Source: Nematostella vectensis (lineage: Eukaryota > Cnidaria > Anthozoa > Actiniaria > Edwardsiidae). From it: a stretch of 64,000 bases of DNA. The stretch covers positions 494,001 to 558,000 of the forward strand of contig NC_064036.1 of the NCBI RefSeq assembly GCF_932526225.1, written 5' to 3'. Shown here piece by piece: positions 1 through 9,369 of the stretch; the first letter of the stretch is position 1, and the number at the start of each line of letters is the position of its first letter. The position numbers were made by a program, and so were the translations under genes. The notes under the pieces were generated by a model. The model saw only the letters and a list, made by a program, of their open reading frames with translations, was not told the DNA's origin and did no database searches.

Positions 1-1121
1 CAAAATCCGCAATATTGTCTATGCTGACTAAGTAAAGCTGTATTTTACTTTAAAGGGGCAGCAGCATAGTACTGCGCATGTCTGGAGTCAGTGTTTATTG
101 TAGGCTTTTAAGTGTCTACAAACAGTTGAACTTTTTAAAAGCTGTCAATACCTTATTAAATAATATGCAATATTATATTGAAAACTATGTTAATTGACAG
201 TTTGTGGTCATTTTTGTTTGTTTTGTTTAAAGTCTCCCACATGTACCAAAAGCTCATAAGTCAGTATTAGAATTTCACTGAAGTTCATTGTGTCAGGGCT
301 CTAGAGCTATTGCAAATCTCTTAACCATGACACTCCCCTTTTAAAGAAAAGTAAATAAAATCAAAATTGTTGGTGGGGGTCTCTGTTGTGTTTGTTTTCT
401 TTTTAGTTTTGTTCTATTATTATTATTATTTTCTTTTTTAGAGGGGGAGGGGAATTCAGCTAAAAATAGCCAAGGGTCAATTCAAGCAACTAGTACAAAA
501 GATGTTTTTTTGCAGTCCTTTATTCAATATATTCAAGGTTATCATGCAATTCTGTTGTTTGACTGCATATATATATTTTTTCTTTCTTTTCATTACAAGT
601 GCTATATGTGTAAGTGGTGACCATAGCTATGATTACTATTATTTAGAATATCTTTTTACCTACTAACAGAAAACAACTTGACTGCAAAACACTTACTGTA
701 GGGCACTCGATATTAGGCATTACTTTCATGTGGATGTAAGGGTGAAATGTCAAAACCTTCATTAACCCGTGAACTACGCTTTAGCGTATTACACTTTGTT
801 GTGATCTGATTCTATTTATCTTTTTTGTGTTTTACTAACTATTACCGTTTAACTATCACACTTTGTTTCACGGGTTAATGAAAACCACTCTAATTACTTA
901 CAGTAGTTCTTTTTACAGTAGTTACAGTAGTTCTTTTTGGGACTTACAGTAGTTCTTTTTGGGACTCGCCATGCGCACGGGCGCATCTCTTTTTTTGTGT
1001 ACATGACATCAAATTAGCGAAGAAAAAAGACGCTGTTTTGGTATCATGTGAAAAGCATAAAATAAATAGAAATAAAGACGTAAGGGGGGAGAATATTGAC
1101 ATATTCATATTAGAATATTGA
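1..1121. repeat. Monomer 1, truncated
   Basis: It carries the T2-like (50-344) and piggyBac-like (762-878) elements, then jumps from the AT-rich spacer straight to the last ~160 bp of the unit, losing both tRNA-like segments. The junction at 896-965 contains repeated CAGTAGTTCTTTTT and GGGACT pieces. Confidence 0.95.
896..965. other. Deletion scar with templated insertions
   Basis: Relative to the full unit at 1122-3124, about 928 bp (equivalent to 2036-2963) is missing and replaced by a 46-bp filler. The filler is built from copies of the left flank (ACAGTAGTTCTTTTT) and the first bases of the right flank (GGGACT), so the left flank now appears three times in full. Such fillers are typical of polymerase-theta end joining. 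Identical scars at 4020-4089 and 7143-7211 show a single event that was then copied. Confidence 0.8.
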
Positions 1122-1170
1122 CAAAATCCGCTATATTGTCTACGCTGACTAAGCAAAGCTGTATTTTACT

Positions 1171-1464
1171 TTAAAGGGGCAGCAGCATAGTACTGCGCAT
1201 GTCTGGAGTCAGTGTTTATTGTAGGCTTTTAAGTGTCTACAAACAGTTGAACTTTTTAAAAGCTGTCAATACCTTATTAAATAATATGCAATATTATATT
1301 GAAAACTATGTTAATGGACAGTTTGTGGTCATTTTTTTTGTTTTGTTTAAAGTCTCCCACATGTACCAAAAGCTCATAAGTCAGTATTAGAATTTCACTG
1401 AAGTTCATTGTGTCAGGGCTCTAGAGCTATTGCAAATCTCTTAACCATGAAACTCCCCCTTTAA
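1171..1464. mobile_element. T2-like MITE remnant inside the monomer (reference copy)
   Basis: The element starts at TTAAAGGGGCAGCAGCATAG and ends at a CCCCCTTTAA motif; the reverse complement of the right end (TTAAAGGGGGAGTTTCATGG) is an imperfect match to the left end over about 22 bases. TTAA sits at both termini (1171-1174 and 1461-1464). TTAAAGG-type ends with TTAA target duplication are the hallmark of T2-family MITEs described in Xenopus; the family assignment is inference. It has no coding capacity. The divergent copy at 62,873-63,169 has better-matched ends, supporting a real element. The same block occurs in every monomer, including the truncated ones (for example 50-344); the unit starting at 9370 has lost about 58 bp from its middle. 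Confidence 0.55.
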
Positions 1465-1883
1465 GGGAAAGTAAAAAAAATATCAAAATTGTTGGTGGGG
1501 GTCTCTGCTGTGTTTGTTTTCTTTTTAGTTTTGTTCTATTATTATTATTATTTTCTTTTTTAGAGGAGGAGTGGAATTCAGCTAAAAATAGCCAAGGGTC
1601 AATTCAAGCAACTAGTACAAAAGATGTTTTTTTGCAGTCCTTTATTCAATATATTCAAGGTTATCATGCAATTCTGTTGTTTGACTGCATATATATATTT
1701 TTTCTTTCTTTTCATTACAAGTGCTATATGTGTAAGTGGTGACCATAGCTATGATTACTATTATTTAGAATAATTTTTTACCTACTAACAGAAAACAACT
1801 TGACTGCAAAACACTTACTGTAGGGCACTCGATATTAGGCATTACTTTCATGTGGATGTAAGGTTGAGATGTCAAAACCTTCA

Positions 1884-2000
1884 TTAACCCGTGAACTACG
1901 CTTTAGCGTATTACACTTTGTTGTGATCTGATTCTATTTATCTTTTTTGTGTTTTACTAACTATTACCGTTTAACTATCACACTTTGTTTCACGGGTTAA
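1884..2000. mobile_element. piggyBac-like MITE inside the monomer (reference copy)
   Basis: A ~117-bp segment is bounded by TTAACCCGTGAA and its exact reverse complement TTCACGGGTTAA; the match extends four bases outwards (TTCA/TGAA), giving 16-bp perfect arms. TTAA flanks with CCC...GGG ends fit piggyBac-type elements; the family is inferred. A small hairpin (TACGC/GCGTA) lies just inside the left arm. No ORF is present. Copies by unit: 762-878, 1884-2000, 3886-4002, 5008-5124, 7008-7124, 8130-8246, 10081-10197, 12104-12220, 14111-14227, 16110-16227, 18121-18238, 20123-20239, 22131-22247, 24138-24254, 26145-26262, 28149-28265, 30162-30278, 32165-32282, 34174-34290, 36175-36292, 38178-38294, 40186-40302, 42193-42309, 44208-44324, 46214-46330, 48220-48337, 50223-50339, 52237-52353, 54250-54366, 56253-56369, 58264-58380, 60266-60384. 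Confidence 0.6.
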
Positions 2001-2650
2001 TGAAAACCACTCTAATTACTTACAGTAGTTCTTTTTTAATATTATTATTTACTTGTATAATTTAGATGAGCAATACATATTTCTTTATGGCTTTGTAGAG
2101 CTCATCTCGTTCCTCATAAATAACAAACAAAATGAAGTTTGTTCTTATTTTGGTGCAAAGGAATCTACAGTAGTTTTCTAATCAGATAATTGTTTTTCTT
2201 TTAACACTCACCTGTTATTTCAACAGCCTTACTTGAGTTTGCTTGTCTCAGAAATAGACCTTGCTTAATAAACAAAGACATGTTACAAACTTATTTAATA
2301 ATAGGTAACAACTGCAATATTGTATGAAGAGAGTGCCCCTCTCTTCCCTCTGCTATTGTTCAAATTATGCTCAATAAACTTTTACCTCTTCCCTCTCCAC
2401 CAGTTAAGCATTCTATGTATGCTTCCCTGTACAAAATGCAACCCTTCAAATAGAACATTAAAGTTCACATACTTGTTTACTTCCTCAAACTCTTTGCTCT
2501 GTGTTTTTTGTTAACTTCCTAGGAACAAATTGAATACATATAATCAATAAATCTAGCAAGCTTATTTTGCAAACTCACTTTTTTTTATTATTTTTGCGCA
2601 AAACCTATCAGGATTAAGGGATGTCCAGCACAAAGAAAAAAAAACGAACT

Positions 2651-2659
2651 AAAAAAAAA
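2651..2659 (-). terminator. Candidate Pol III T-run terminator
   Basis: Nine A on the plus strand read as nine T on the minus strand, directly after the tRNA-like 3' end. Other full units have runs of roughly 7 to 11 at the same place. It is only meaningful if the tRNA-like promoter is active. Confidence 0.35.
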
Positions 2660-2745
2660 GCCCATTGGCCTGGGATCGAACCCGGTCTGAAGAACAAAAC
2701 GGAAACCATACATACGGATTACCCAATCGGTATGGCAGCACAAGG
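2651..2745 (-). ncRNA. tRNA-like / SINE head with Pol III A and B boxes (reference copy)
   Basis: On the minus strand a B-box motif GGTTCGATCCC (2672-2682) matches the Pol III consensus GGTTCGANTCC closely. A class II-like A box (TACCGATTGGGTAA, from 2732 downwards) lies 50 bases upstream. The B box is followed by about 11 bases, the distance to a mature tRNA 3' end, then C and a run of nine T (2651-2659) that would serve as a Pol III terminator. The T stem pairs at 4 of 5 positions, but I find no matching acceptor stem, so this is not an intact tRNA. Most likely it is a tRNA-derived SINE head or tRNA pseudogene. B boxes start on the plus strand at 2672, 5795, 8917, 10869, 12888, 14891, 16901, 18911, 20912, 22920, 24927, 26935, 28935, 30948, 32955, 34954, 36966, 38967, 40974, 42981, 44995, 47003, 49009, 51009, 53024, 55035, 57038, 59052 and 61058. 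The truncated units lack it. Confidence 0.5.
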
Positions 2746-2855
2746 CTTTTACGGAAGGCTGTAAAGAACCCGAAGGCCCCAAGCACCGATATTTCCGAGC
2801 GAATATGCTGTACAACACTCTTGCAAGGTTATCCCAACCCGCGCATTAATGGGGA

Positions 2856-2897
2856 GGACAATAACCAGGATCCCAGGCCTGTAATACGGTTACGCCA
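2856..2897 (-). promoter_or_regulatory. Second, weaker A/B-box pair on the minus strand
   Basis: On the minus strand TGGCGTAACCG (2887-2897) resembles the A-box consensus TGGCNNAGTGG. GGTTATTGTCC (2856-2866) keeps the GGTT and TCC ends of the B box. The spacing of about 31 bases is compatible with Pol III promoters. It lies upstream of the stronger tRNA-like block in the same orientation, so the GC-rich segment could be a composite SINE. A diverged version occurs at 61,738-61,779. The B-box core is degenerate, so activity is doubtful. Confidence 0.3.
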
Positions 2898-3124
2898 CGC
2901 ACAGCTCGCCGAGTTTGTGGATGACAAAAAATAGAGGTCTATTTGGGCGTCTTGGGTCCCTTGGGGACTCGCCATGCGCACGGGCGCATCTCTTTTTTTG
3001 TGTACATGACATCAAATTTGCGAAGAAAAAAGACGCTGTTTTGGTATCATGTGAAAAGCATAAAATAAATAGAAATAAAGACGTAAGGGGGGAGAATATT
3101 GACATATTCATATTAGAATATTGA

Positions 3125-4245
3125 CAAAATCCGCAATATTGTCTATGCTGACTAAGTAAAGCTGTATTTTACTTTAAAGGGGCAGCAGCATAGTACTGCG
3201 CATGTCTGGAGTCAGTGTTTATTGTAGGCTTTTAAGTGTCTACAAACAGTTGAACTTTTTAAAAGCTGTCAATACCTTATTAAATAATATGCAATATTAT
3301 ATTGAAAACTATGTTAATTGACAGTTTGTGGTCATTTTTGTTTGTTTTGTTTAAAGTCTCCCACATGTACCAAAAGCTCATAAGTCAGTATTAGAATTTC
3401 ACTGAAGTTCATTGTGTCAGGGCTCTAGAGCTATTGCAAATCTCTTAACCATGACACTCCCCTTTTAAAGAAAAGTAAATAAAATCAAAATTGTTGGTGG
3501 GGGTCTCTGTTGTGTTTGTTTTCTTTTTAGTTTTGTTCTATTATTATTATTATTTTCTTTTTTAGAGGGGGAGGGGAATTCAGCTAAAAATAGCCAAGGG
3601 TCAATTCAAGCAACTAGTACAAAAGATGTTTTTTTGCAGTCCTTTATTCAATATATTCAAGGTTATCATGCAATTCTGTTGTTTGACTGCATATATATAT
3701 TTTTTCTTTCTTTTCATTACAAGTGCTATATGTGTAAGTGGTGACCATAGCTATGATTACTATTATTTAGAATATCTTTTTACCTACTAACAGAAAACAA
3801 CTTGACTGCAAAACACTTACTGTAGGGCACTCGATATTAGGCATTACTTTCATGTGGATGTAAGGGTGAAATGTCAAAACCTTCATTAACCCGTGAACTA
3901 CGCTTTAGCGTATTACACTTTGTTGTGATCTGATTCTATTTATCTTTTTTGTGTTTTACTAACTATTACCGTTTAACTATCACACTTTGTTTCACGGGTT
4001 AATGAAAACCACTCTAATTACTTACAGTAGTTCTTTTTACAGTAGTTACAGTAGTTCTTTTTGGGACTTACAGTAGTTCTTTTTGGGACTCGCCATGCGC
4101 ACGGGCGCATCTCTTTTTTTGTGTACATGACATCAAATTAGCGAAGAAAAAAGACGCTGTTTTGGTATCATGTGAAAAGCATAAAATAAATAGAAATAAA
4201 GACGTAAGGGGGGAGAATATTGACATATTCATATTAGAATATTGA
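3125..4245. repeat. Monomer 3, truncated
   Basis: Appears to be a near-exact copy of monomer 1 at a 3,124-bp offset, with the same deletion scar. Confidence 0.95.
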
Positions 4246-6246
4246 CAAAATCCGCTATATTGTCTACGCTGACTAAGCAAAGCTGTATTTTACTTTAAAG
4301 GGGCAGCAGCATAGTACTGCGCATGTCTGGAGTCAGTGTTTATTGTAGGCTTTTAAGTGTCTACAAACAGTTGAACTTTTTAAAAGCTGTCAATACCTTA
4401 TTAAATAATATGCAATATTATATTGAAAACTATGTTAATGGACAGTTTGTGGTCATTTTTTTTGTTTTGTTTAAAGTCTCCCACATGTACCAAAAGCTCA
4501 TAAGTCAGTATTAGAATTTCACTGAAGTTCATTGTGTCAGGGCTCTAGAGCTATTGCAAATCTCTTAACCATGAAACTCCCCCTTTAAGGGAAAGTAAAA
4601 AAAATATCAAAATTGTTGGTGGGGGTCTCTGCTGTGTTTGTTTTCTTTTTAGTTTTGTTCTATTATTATTATTATTTTCTTTTTTAGAGGAGGAGTGGAA
4701 TTCAGCTAAAAATAGCCAAGGGTCAATTCAAGCAACTAGTACAAAAGATGTTTTTTTGCAGTCCTTTATTCAATATATTCAAGGTTATTATGCAATTCTG
4801 TTGTTTGACTGCATATATATATTTTTTCTTTCTTTTCATTACAAGTGCTATATGTGTAAGTGGTGACCATAGCTATGATTACTATTATTTAGAATAATTT
4901 TTTACCTACTAACAGAAAACAACTTGACTGCAAAACACTTACTGTAGGGCACTCGATATTAGGCATTACTTTCATGTGGATGTAAGGTTGAGATGTCAAA
5001 ACCTTCATTAACCCGTGAACTACGCTTTAGCGTATTACACTTTGTTGTGATCTGATTCTATTTATCTTTTTTGTGTTTTACTAACTATTACCGTTTAACT
5101 ATCACACTTTGTTTCACGGGTTAATGAAAACCACTCTAATTACTTACAGTAGTTCTTTTTTAATATTATTATTTACTTGTATAATTTAGATGAGCAATAC
5201 ATATTTCTTTATGGCTTTGTAGAGCTCATCTCGTTCCTCATAAATAACAAACAAAATGAAGTTTGTTCTTATTTTGGTGCAAAGGAATCTACAGTAGTTT
5301 TCTAATCAGATAATTGTTTTTCTTTTAACACTCACCTGTTATTTCAACAGCCTTACTTGAGTTTGCTTGTCTCAGAAATAGACCTTGCTTAATAAACAAA
5401 GACATGTTACAAACTTATTTAATAATAGGTAACAACTGCAATATTGTATGAAGAGAGTGCCCCTCTCTTCCCTCTGCTATTGTTCAAATTATGCTCAATA
5501 AACTTTTACCTCTTCCCTCTCCACCAGTTAAGCATTCTATGTATGCTTCCCTGTACAAAATGCAACCCTTCAAATAGAACATTAAAGTTCACATACTTGT
5601 TTACTTCCTCAAACTCTTTGCTTTGTGTTTTTTGTTAACTTCCTAGGAACAAATTGAATACATATAATCAATAAATCTAGCAAGCTTATTTTGCAAACTC
5701 ACTTTTTTTTATTATTTTTGCGCAAAACCTATCAGGATTAAGGGGGTCCAGCACAAAGAAAAAAAAACGAACTAAAAAAAAAGCCCATTGGCCTGGGATC
5801 GAACCCGGTCTGAAGAACAAAACGGAAACCATACATACGGATTACCCAATCGGTATGGCAGCACAAGGCTTTTACGGAAGGCTGTAAAGAACCCGAAGGC
5901 CCCAAGCACCGATATTTCCGAGCGAATATGCTGTACAACACTCTTGCAAGGTTATCCCAACCCGCGCATTAATGGGGAGGACAATACCCAGGATCCCAGG
6001 CCTGTAATACGGTACGCCACGCACAGCTCGCCGAGTTTGTGGATGACAAAAAATAGAGGTCTATTTGGGCGTCTTGGGTCCCTTGGGGACTCGCCATGCG
6101 CACGGGCGCATCTCTTTTTTTGTGTACATGACATCAAATTAGCAAAGAAAAAAGACGCTGTTTTGGTATCATGTGAAAAGCATAAAATAAATAGAAATAA
6201 AGACGTAAGGGGGGAGAATATTGACATATTCATATTAGAATATTGA
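4246..6246. repeat. Monomer 4, full
   Basis: Near-copy of monomer 2 at a 3,124-bp offset. It has lost one base in the second A-box region (GGTACGCC for GGTTACGCC near 6012), which removes part of that weak motif and changes the chance reading frames around it. Confidence 0.95.
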
Positions 6247-7367
6247 CAAAATCCGCAATATTGTCTATGCTGACTAAGTAAAGCTGTATTTTACTTTAAA
6301 GGGGCAGCAGCATAGTACTGCGCATGTCTGGAGTCAGTGTTTATTGTAGGCTTTTAAGTGTCTACAAACAGTTGAACTTTTTAAAAGCTGTCAATACCTT
6401 ATTAAATAATATGCAATATTATATTGAAAACTATGTTAATTGACAGTTTGTGGTCATTTTTGTTTGTTTTGTTTAAAGTCTCCCACATGTACCAAAAGCT
6501 CATAAGTCAGTATTAGAATTTCACTGAAGTTCATTGTGTCAGGGCTCTAGAGCTATTGCAAATCTCTTAACCATGACACTCCCCTTTTAAAGAAAAGTAA
6601 ATAAAATCAAAATTGTTGGTGGGGGTCTCTGTTGTGTTTGTTTTCTTTTTAGTTTTGTTCTATTATTATTATTATTTTCTTTTTTAGAGGGGGAGGAGAA
6701 TTCAGCTAAAAATAGCCAAGGGTCAATTCAAGCAACTAGTACAAAAGATGTTTTTTTGCAGTCCTTTATTCAATATATTCAAGGTTATCATGCAATTCTG
6801 TTGTTTGACTGCATATATATATTTTTTCTTTCTTTTCATTACAAGTGCTATATGTGTAAGTGGTGACCATAGCTATGATTACTATTATTTAGAATATCTT
6901 TTTACCTACTAACAGAAAACAACTTGACTGCAAAACACTTACTGTATGGCACTCGATATTAGGCATTACTTTCATGTGGATGTAAGGTTGAGATGTCAAA
7001 ACCTTCATTAACCCGTGAACTACGCTTTAGCGTATTACACTTTGTTGTGATCTGATTCTATTTATCTTTTTTGTGTTTTACTAACTATTACCGTTTAACT
7101 ATCACACTTTGTTTCACGGGTTAATGAAAACCACTCTAATTACTTACAGTAGTTCTTTTTACAGTAGTTACAGTAGTTCTTTTTGGGACTTACAGTAGTT
7201 CTTTTTGGGACTCGCCATGCGCACGGGCGCATCTCTTTTTTTGTGTACATGACATCAAATTAGCGAAGAAAAAAGACGCTGTTTTGGTATCATGTGAAAA
7301 GCATAAAATAAATAGAAATAAAGACGTAAGGGGGGAGAATATTGACATATTCATATTAGAATATTGA
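6247..7367. repeat. Monomer 5, truncated
   Basis: Third copy of the truncated unit with the same scar; a private GTATGGCAC change lies near 6945. Confidence 0.95.
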
Positions 7368-9369
7368 CAAAATCCGCTATATTGTCTACGCTGACTAAGC
7401 AAAGCTGTATTTTACTTTAAAGGGGCAGCAGCATAGTACTGCGCATGTCTGGAGTCAGTGTTTATTGTAGGCTTTTAAGTGTCTACAAACAGTTGAACTT
7501 TTTAAAAGCTGTCAATACCTTATTAAATAATATGCAATATTATATTGAAAACTATGTTAATGGACAGTTTGTGGTCATTTTTTTTTGTTTTGTTTAAAGT
7601 CTCCAACATGTAACAAAAGCTCATAAGTCAGTATTAGAATTTCACTGAAGTTCATTGTGTCAAGGCTCTAGAGCTATTGCAAATCTCTTAAACATGACAC
7701 TCCCCCTTTAAGGGAAAGTAAAAAAATATCAAAATTGTTGGTGGGGGTCTCTGCTGTGTTTGTTTTCTTTTTAGTTTTGTTCTATTATTATTATTATTTT
7801 CTTTTTTAGAGGATGAGGGGAATTCAGCTAAAAATAGCCAAGGGTCAATTCAAGCAACTAGTACAAAAGATGTTTTTTTGCAGTCCTTTATTCAATATAT
7901 TCAAGGTTATCATGCAATTCTGTTGTTTGACTGCATATATATATTTTTTCTTTCTTTTTATTACAAGTGCTATATGTGTAAGTGGTGACCATAGCTATGA
8001 TTACTATTATTTAGAATAATTTTTTACCTACTAACAGAAAACAACTTGACTGCAAAACACTTACTGTAGGGCACTCGATATTAGGCATTACTTTCATGTG
8101 GATGTAAGGTTGAGATGTCAAAACCTTCATTAACCCGTGAACTACGCTTTAGCGTATTACACTTTGTTGTGATCTGATTCTATTGTTCTTTTTTGTGTTT
8201 TACTAACTATTACCGTTTAACTATCACACTTTGTTTCACGGGTTAATGAAAACCACTCTAATTGCTTACAGTAATTCTTTTTTAATATTATTATTTACTT
8301 GTATAATTTAGATGAGCAATACATATTTCTTCTTGGCCTTGTAGAGCTCATCTCGTTCCTCATAAATAACAAACAAAATGAAGTTTGTTCTTATTTGGTG
8401 CAAAGGAATCTACATTAGTTTTCTAATCAGATAATTGTTTTTTTTTTTAACACTCACCTGTTATTTCAACAGCTCTTACTTGAGTTTGCTTGTCTCAGAA
8501 ATAGACCTTGCTTAATAAACAAATATATCTTACAAACTTATTTAATAATAGGTAACAACTGCAATATTGTATGAAGAGAGTGCCCCTCCCTTCCCCCTGC
8601 TATTGTTGACATTATGCTCAATAAACTGTTACCTCTCCCCTCTCCACCAGTTAAGCATTCTATGTATGCTTCCCTGTACAAAATGCGCCCCTTCAAATAG
8701 AACATTAAAGTTCACATACTTGTTTACTTTCTCAAACTCTTTGCTTTGTGTTTTTTGTTAACTTCCTAGGAACAAATTGAATACATATAATCAATAAATC
8801 TAGCAAGCTTATTTTGCAAACTCACTTTTTTTTATTATTTTTGCGCAAAACCTATCAGGATTAAGGGGGTCCAGCACAAAGAAAAAAAACGAATTTAAAA
8901 AAAAGCCCATTGGCCTGGGATCGAACCCGGTCTGAAGAACAAAACGGAAACCATACATACGGATTACCCAATCGGTATGGCAGCACAAGGCTTTTACGGA
9001 AGGCTGTAAAGAACCCGAAGGCCCCAAGCACCGATATTTCCGAGCGAATATGCTGTACAACACCCTTGCAAGGTTATCCCAACCCGCGCATTAATGGGGA
9101 GGACAATAACCAGGATCCCAGGCCTGTAATACGGTTACGCCACGCACAGCTCGCCGAGATTGTGGATGACAAAAAATAGAGGTCTATTTGGGCGTCTTGG
9201 GTCCCTTGGGGACTCGCCATGCGCACGGGCGCATCTCTTTTATTGTGTACATGACATCAAATTAGCGAAGAAAACAGACGCTGTTTTGGTATCATGTGAA
9301 AATCATAAAATAAATAGAATAAAAGACGTAAAGGGGGAGAATATTGACATCTTCATATTAGAATATTAA
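7368..9369. repeat. Monomer 6, full, transition unit
   Basis: Starts like monomers 2 and 4. Its later part has variants of the next units (GAAAACAGACG, AGAATAAAAGACG), so it joins the 3.1-kb composite region to the ordinary array. It ends in ATTAAC rather than ATTGAC. Confidence 0.93.

Larger units (their letters stand above)
1122..3124. repeat. Monomer 2, full (reference unit, 2,003 bp)
   Basis: This is the reference for the sub-element positions given here: T2-like MITE 1171-1464, microsatellite-rich spacer 1465-1883, piggyBac-like MITE 1884-2000, AT-rich spacer 2001-2640, and the GC-rich tRNA-like block about 2651-3010. It is marked by CCGCTATATTG at its start, shared with the units at 4246, 7368, 27388, 33408 and 49462. 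Confidence 0.95.
1..7367. repeat. 3.12-kb composite repeat (truncated plus full monomer)
   Basis: Pairs 1-3124 and 3125-6246 are near-exact copies, and a third truncated unit (6247-7367) begins the next pair. The shared deletion scar shows that a two-unit block was copied as a whole. Confidence 0.9.

Noticed and set aside
944-1156. 70-codon minus-strand frame in the truncated monomers
   Set aside because: It runs across the deletion scar and is identical only because the units are recent copies.
2320-2514. 64-codon plus-strand frame in the AT-rich spacer
   Set aside because: It also starts at TTG, has low-complexity hydrophobic composition, and differs between units by many amino-acid changes. 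Chance frame.
2550-2560. AATAAA motif as a polyadenylation signal in every unit
   Set aside because: In AT-rich sequence this motif is expected by chance, and no upstream gene accompanies it.
2660-2745. Intact tRNA gene
   Set aside because: The T arm and B box fit, but no acceptor stem pairs with the 3' side and no clear anticodon arm can be drawn.
2588-2818. Minus-strand frame of about 60-99 codons recurring in each unit
   Set aside because: It contains GFDPRP, the usual translation of a tRNA B box, and hydrophobic runs from poly-T. Its length varies with homopolymer changes, so it is not a protein gene.
2665-2934. 89-codon plus-strand frame repeated in most monomers
   Set aside because: It begins at TTG, not ATG, lies over the tRNA-like block, and is broken by TAA in monomers 13, 14, 17, 22-25 and 29 and by a one-base loss in monomer 4. 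Its recurrence follows from the DNA repeat.
2915-3124. 69-codon plus-strand frame at the end of each monomer
   Set aside because: It starts at TTG, shows no recognisable domain, and is preserved no better than neighbouring non-coding sequence.
5788-6246. 152-codon frame, the longest in the window
   Set aside because: It arises from a one-base deletion joining two chance frames in monomer 4 and is not found in other units.
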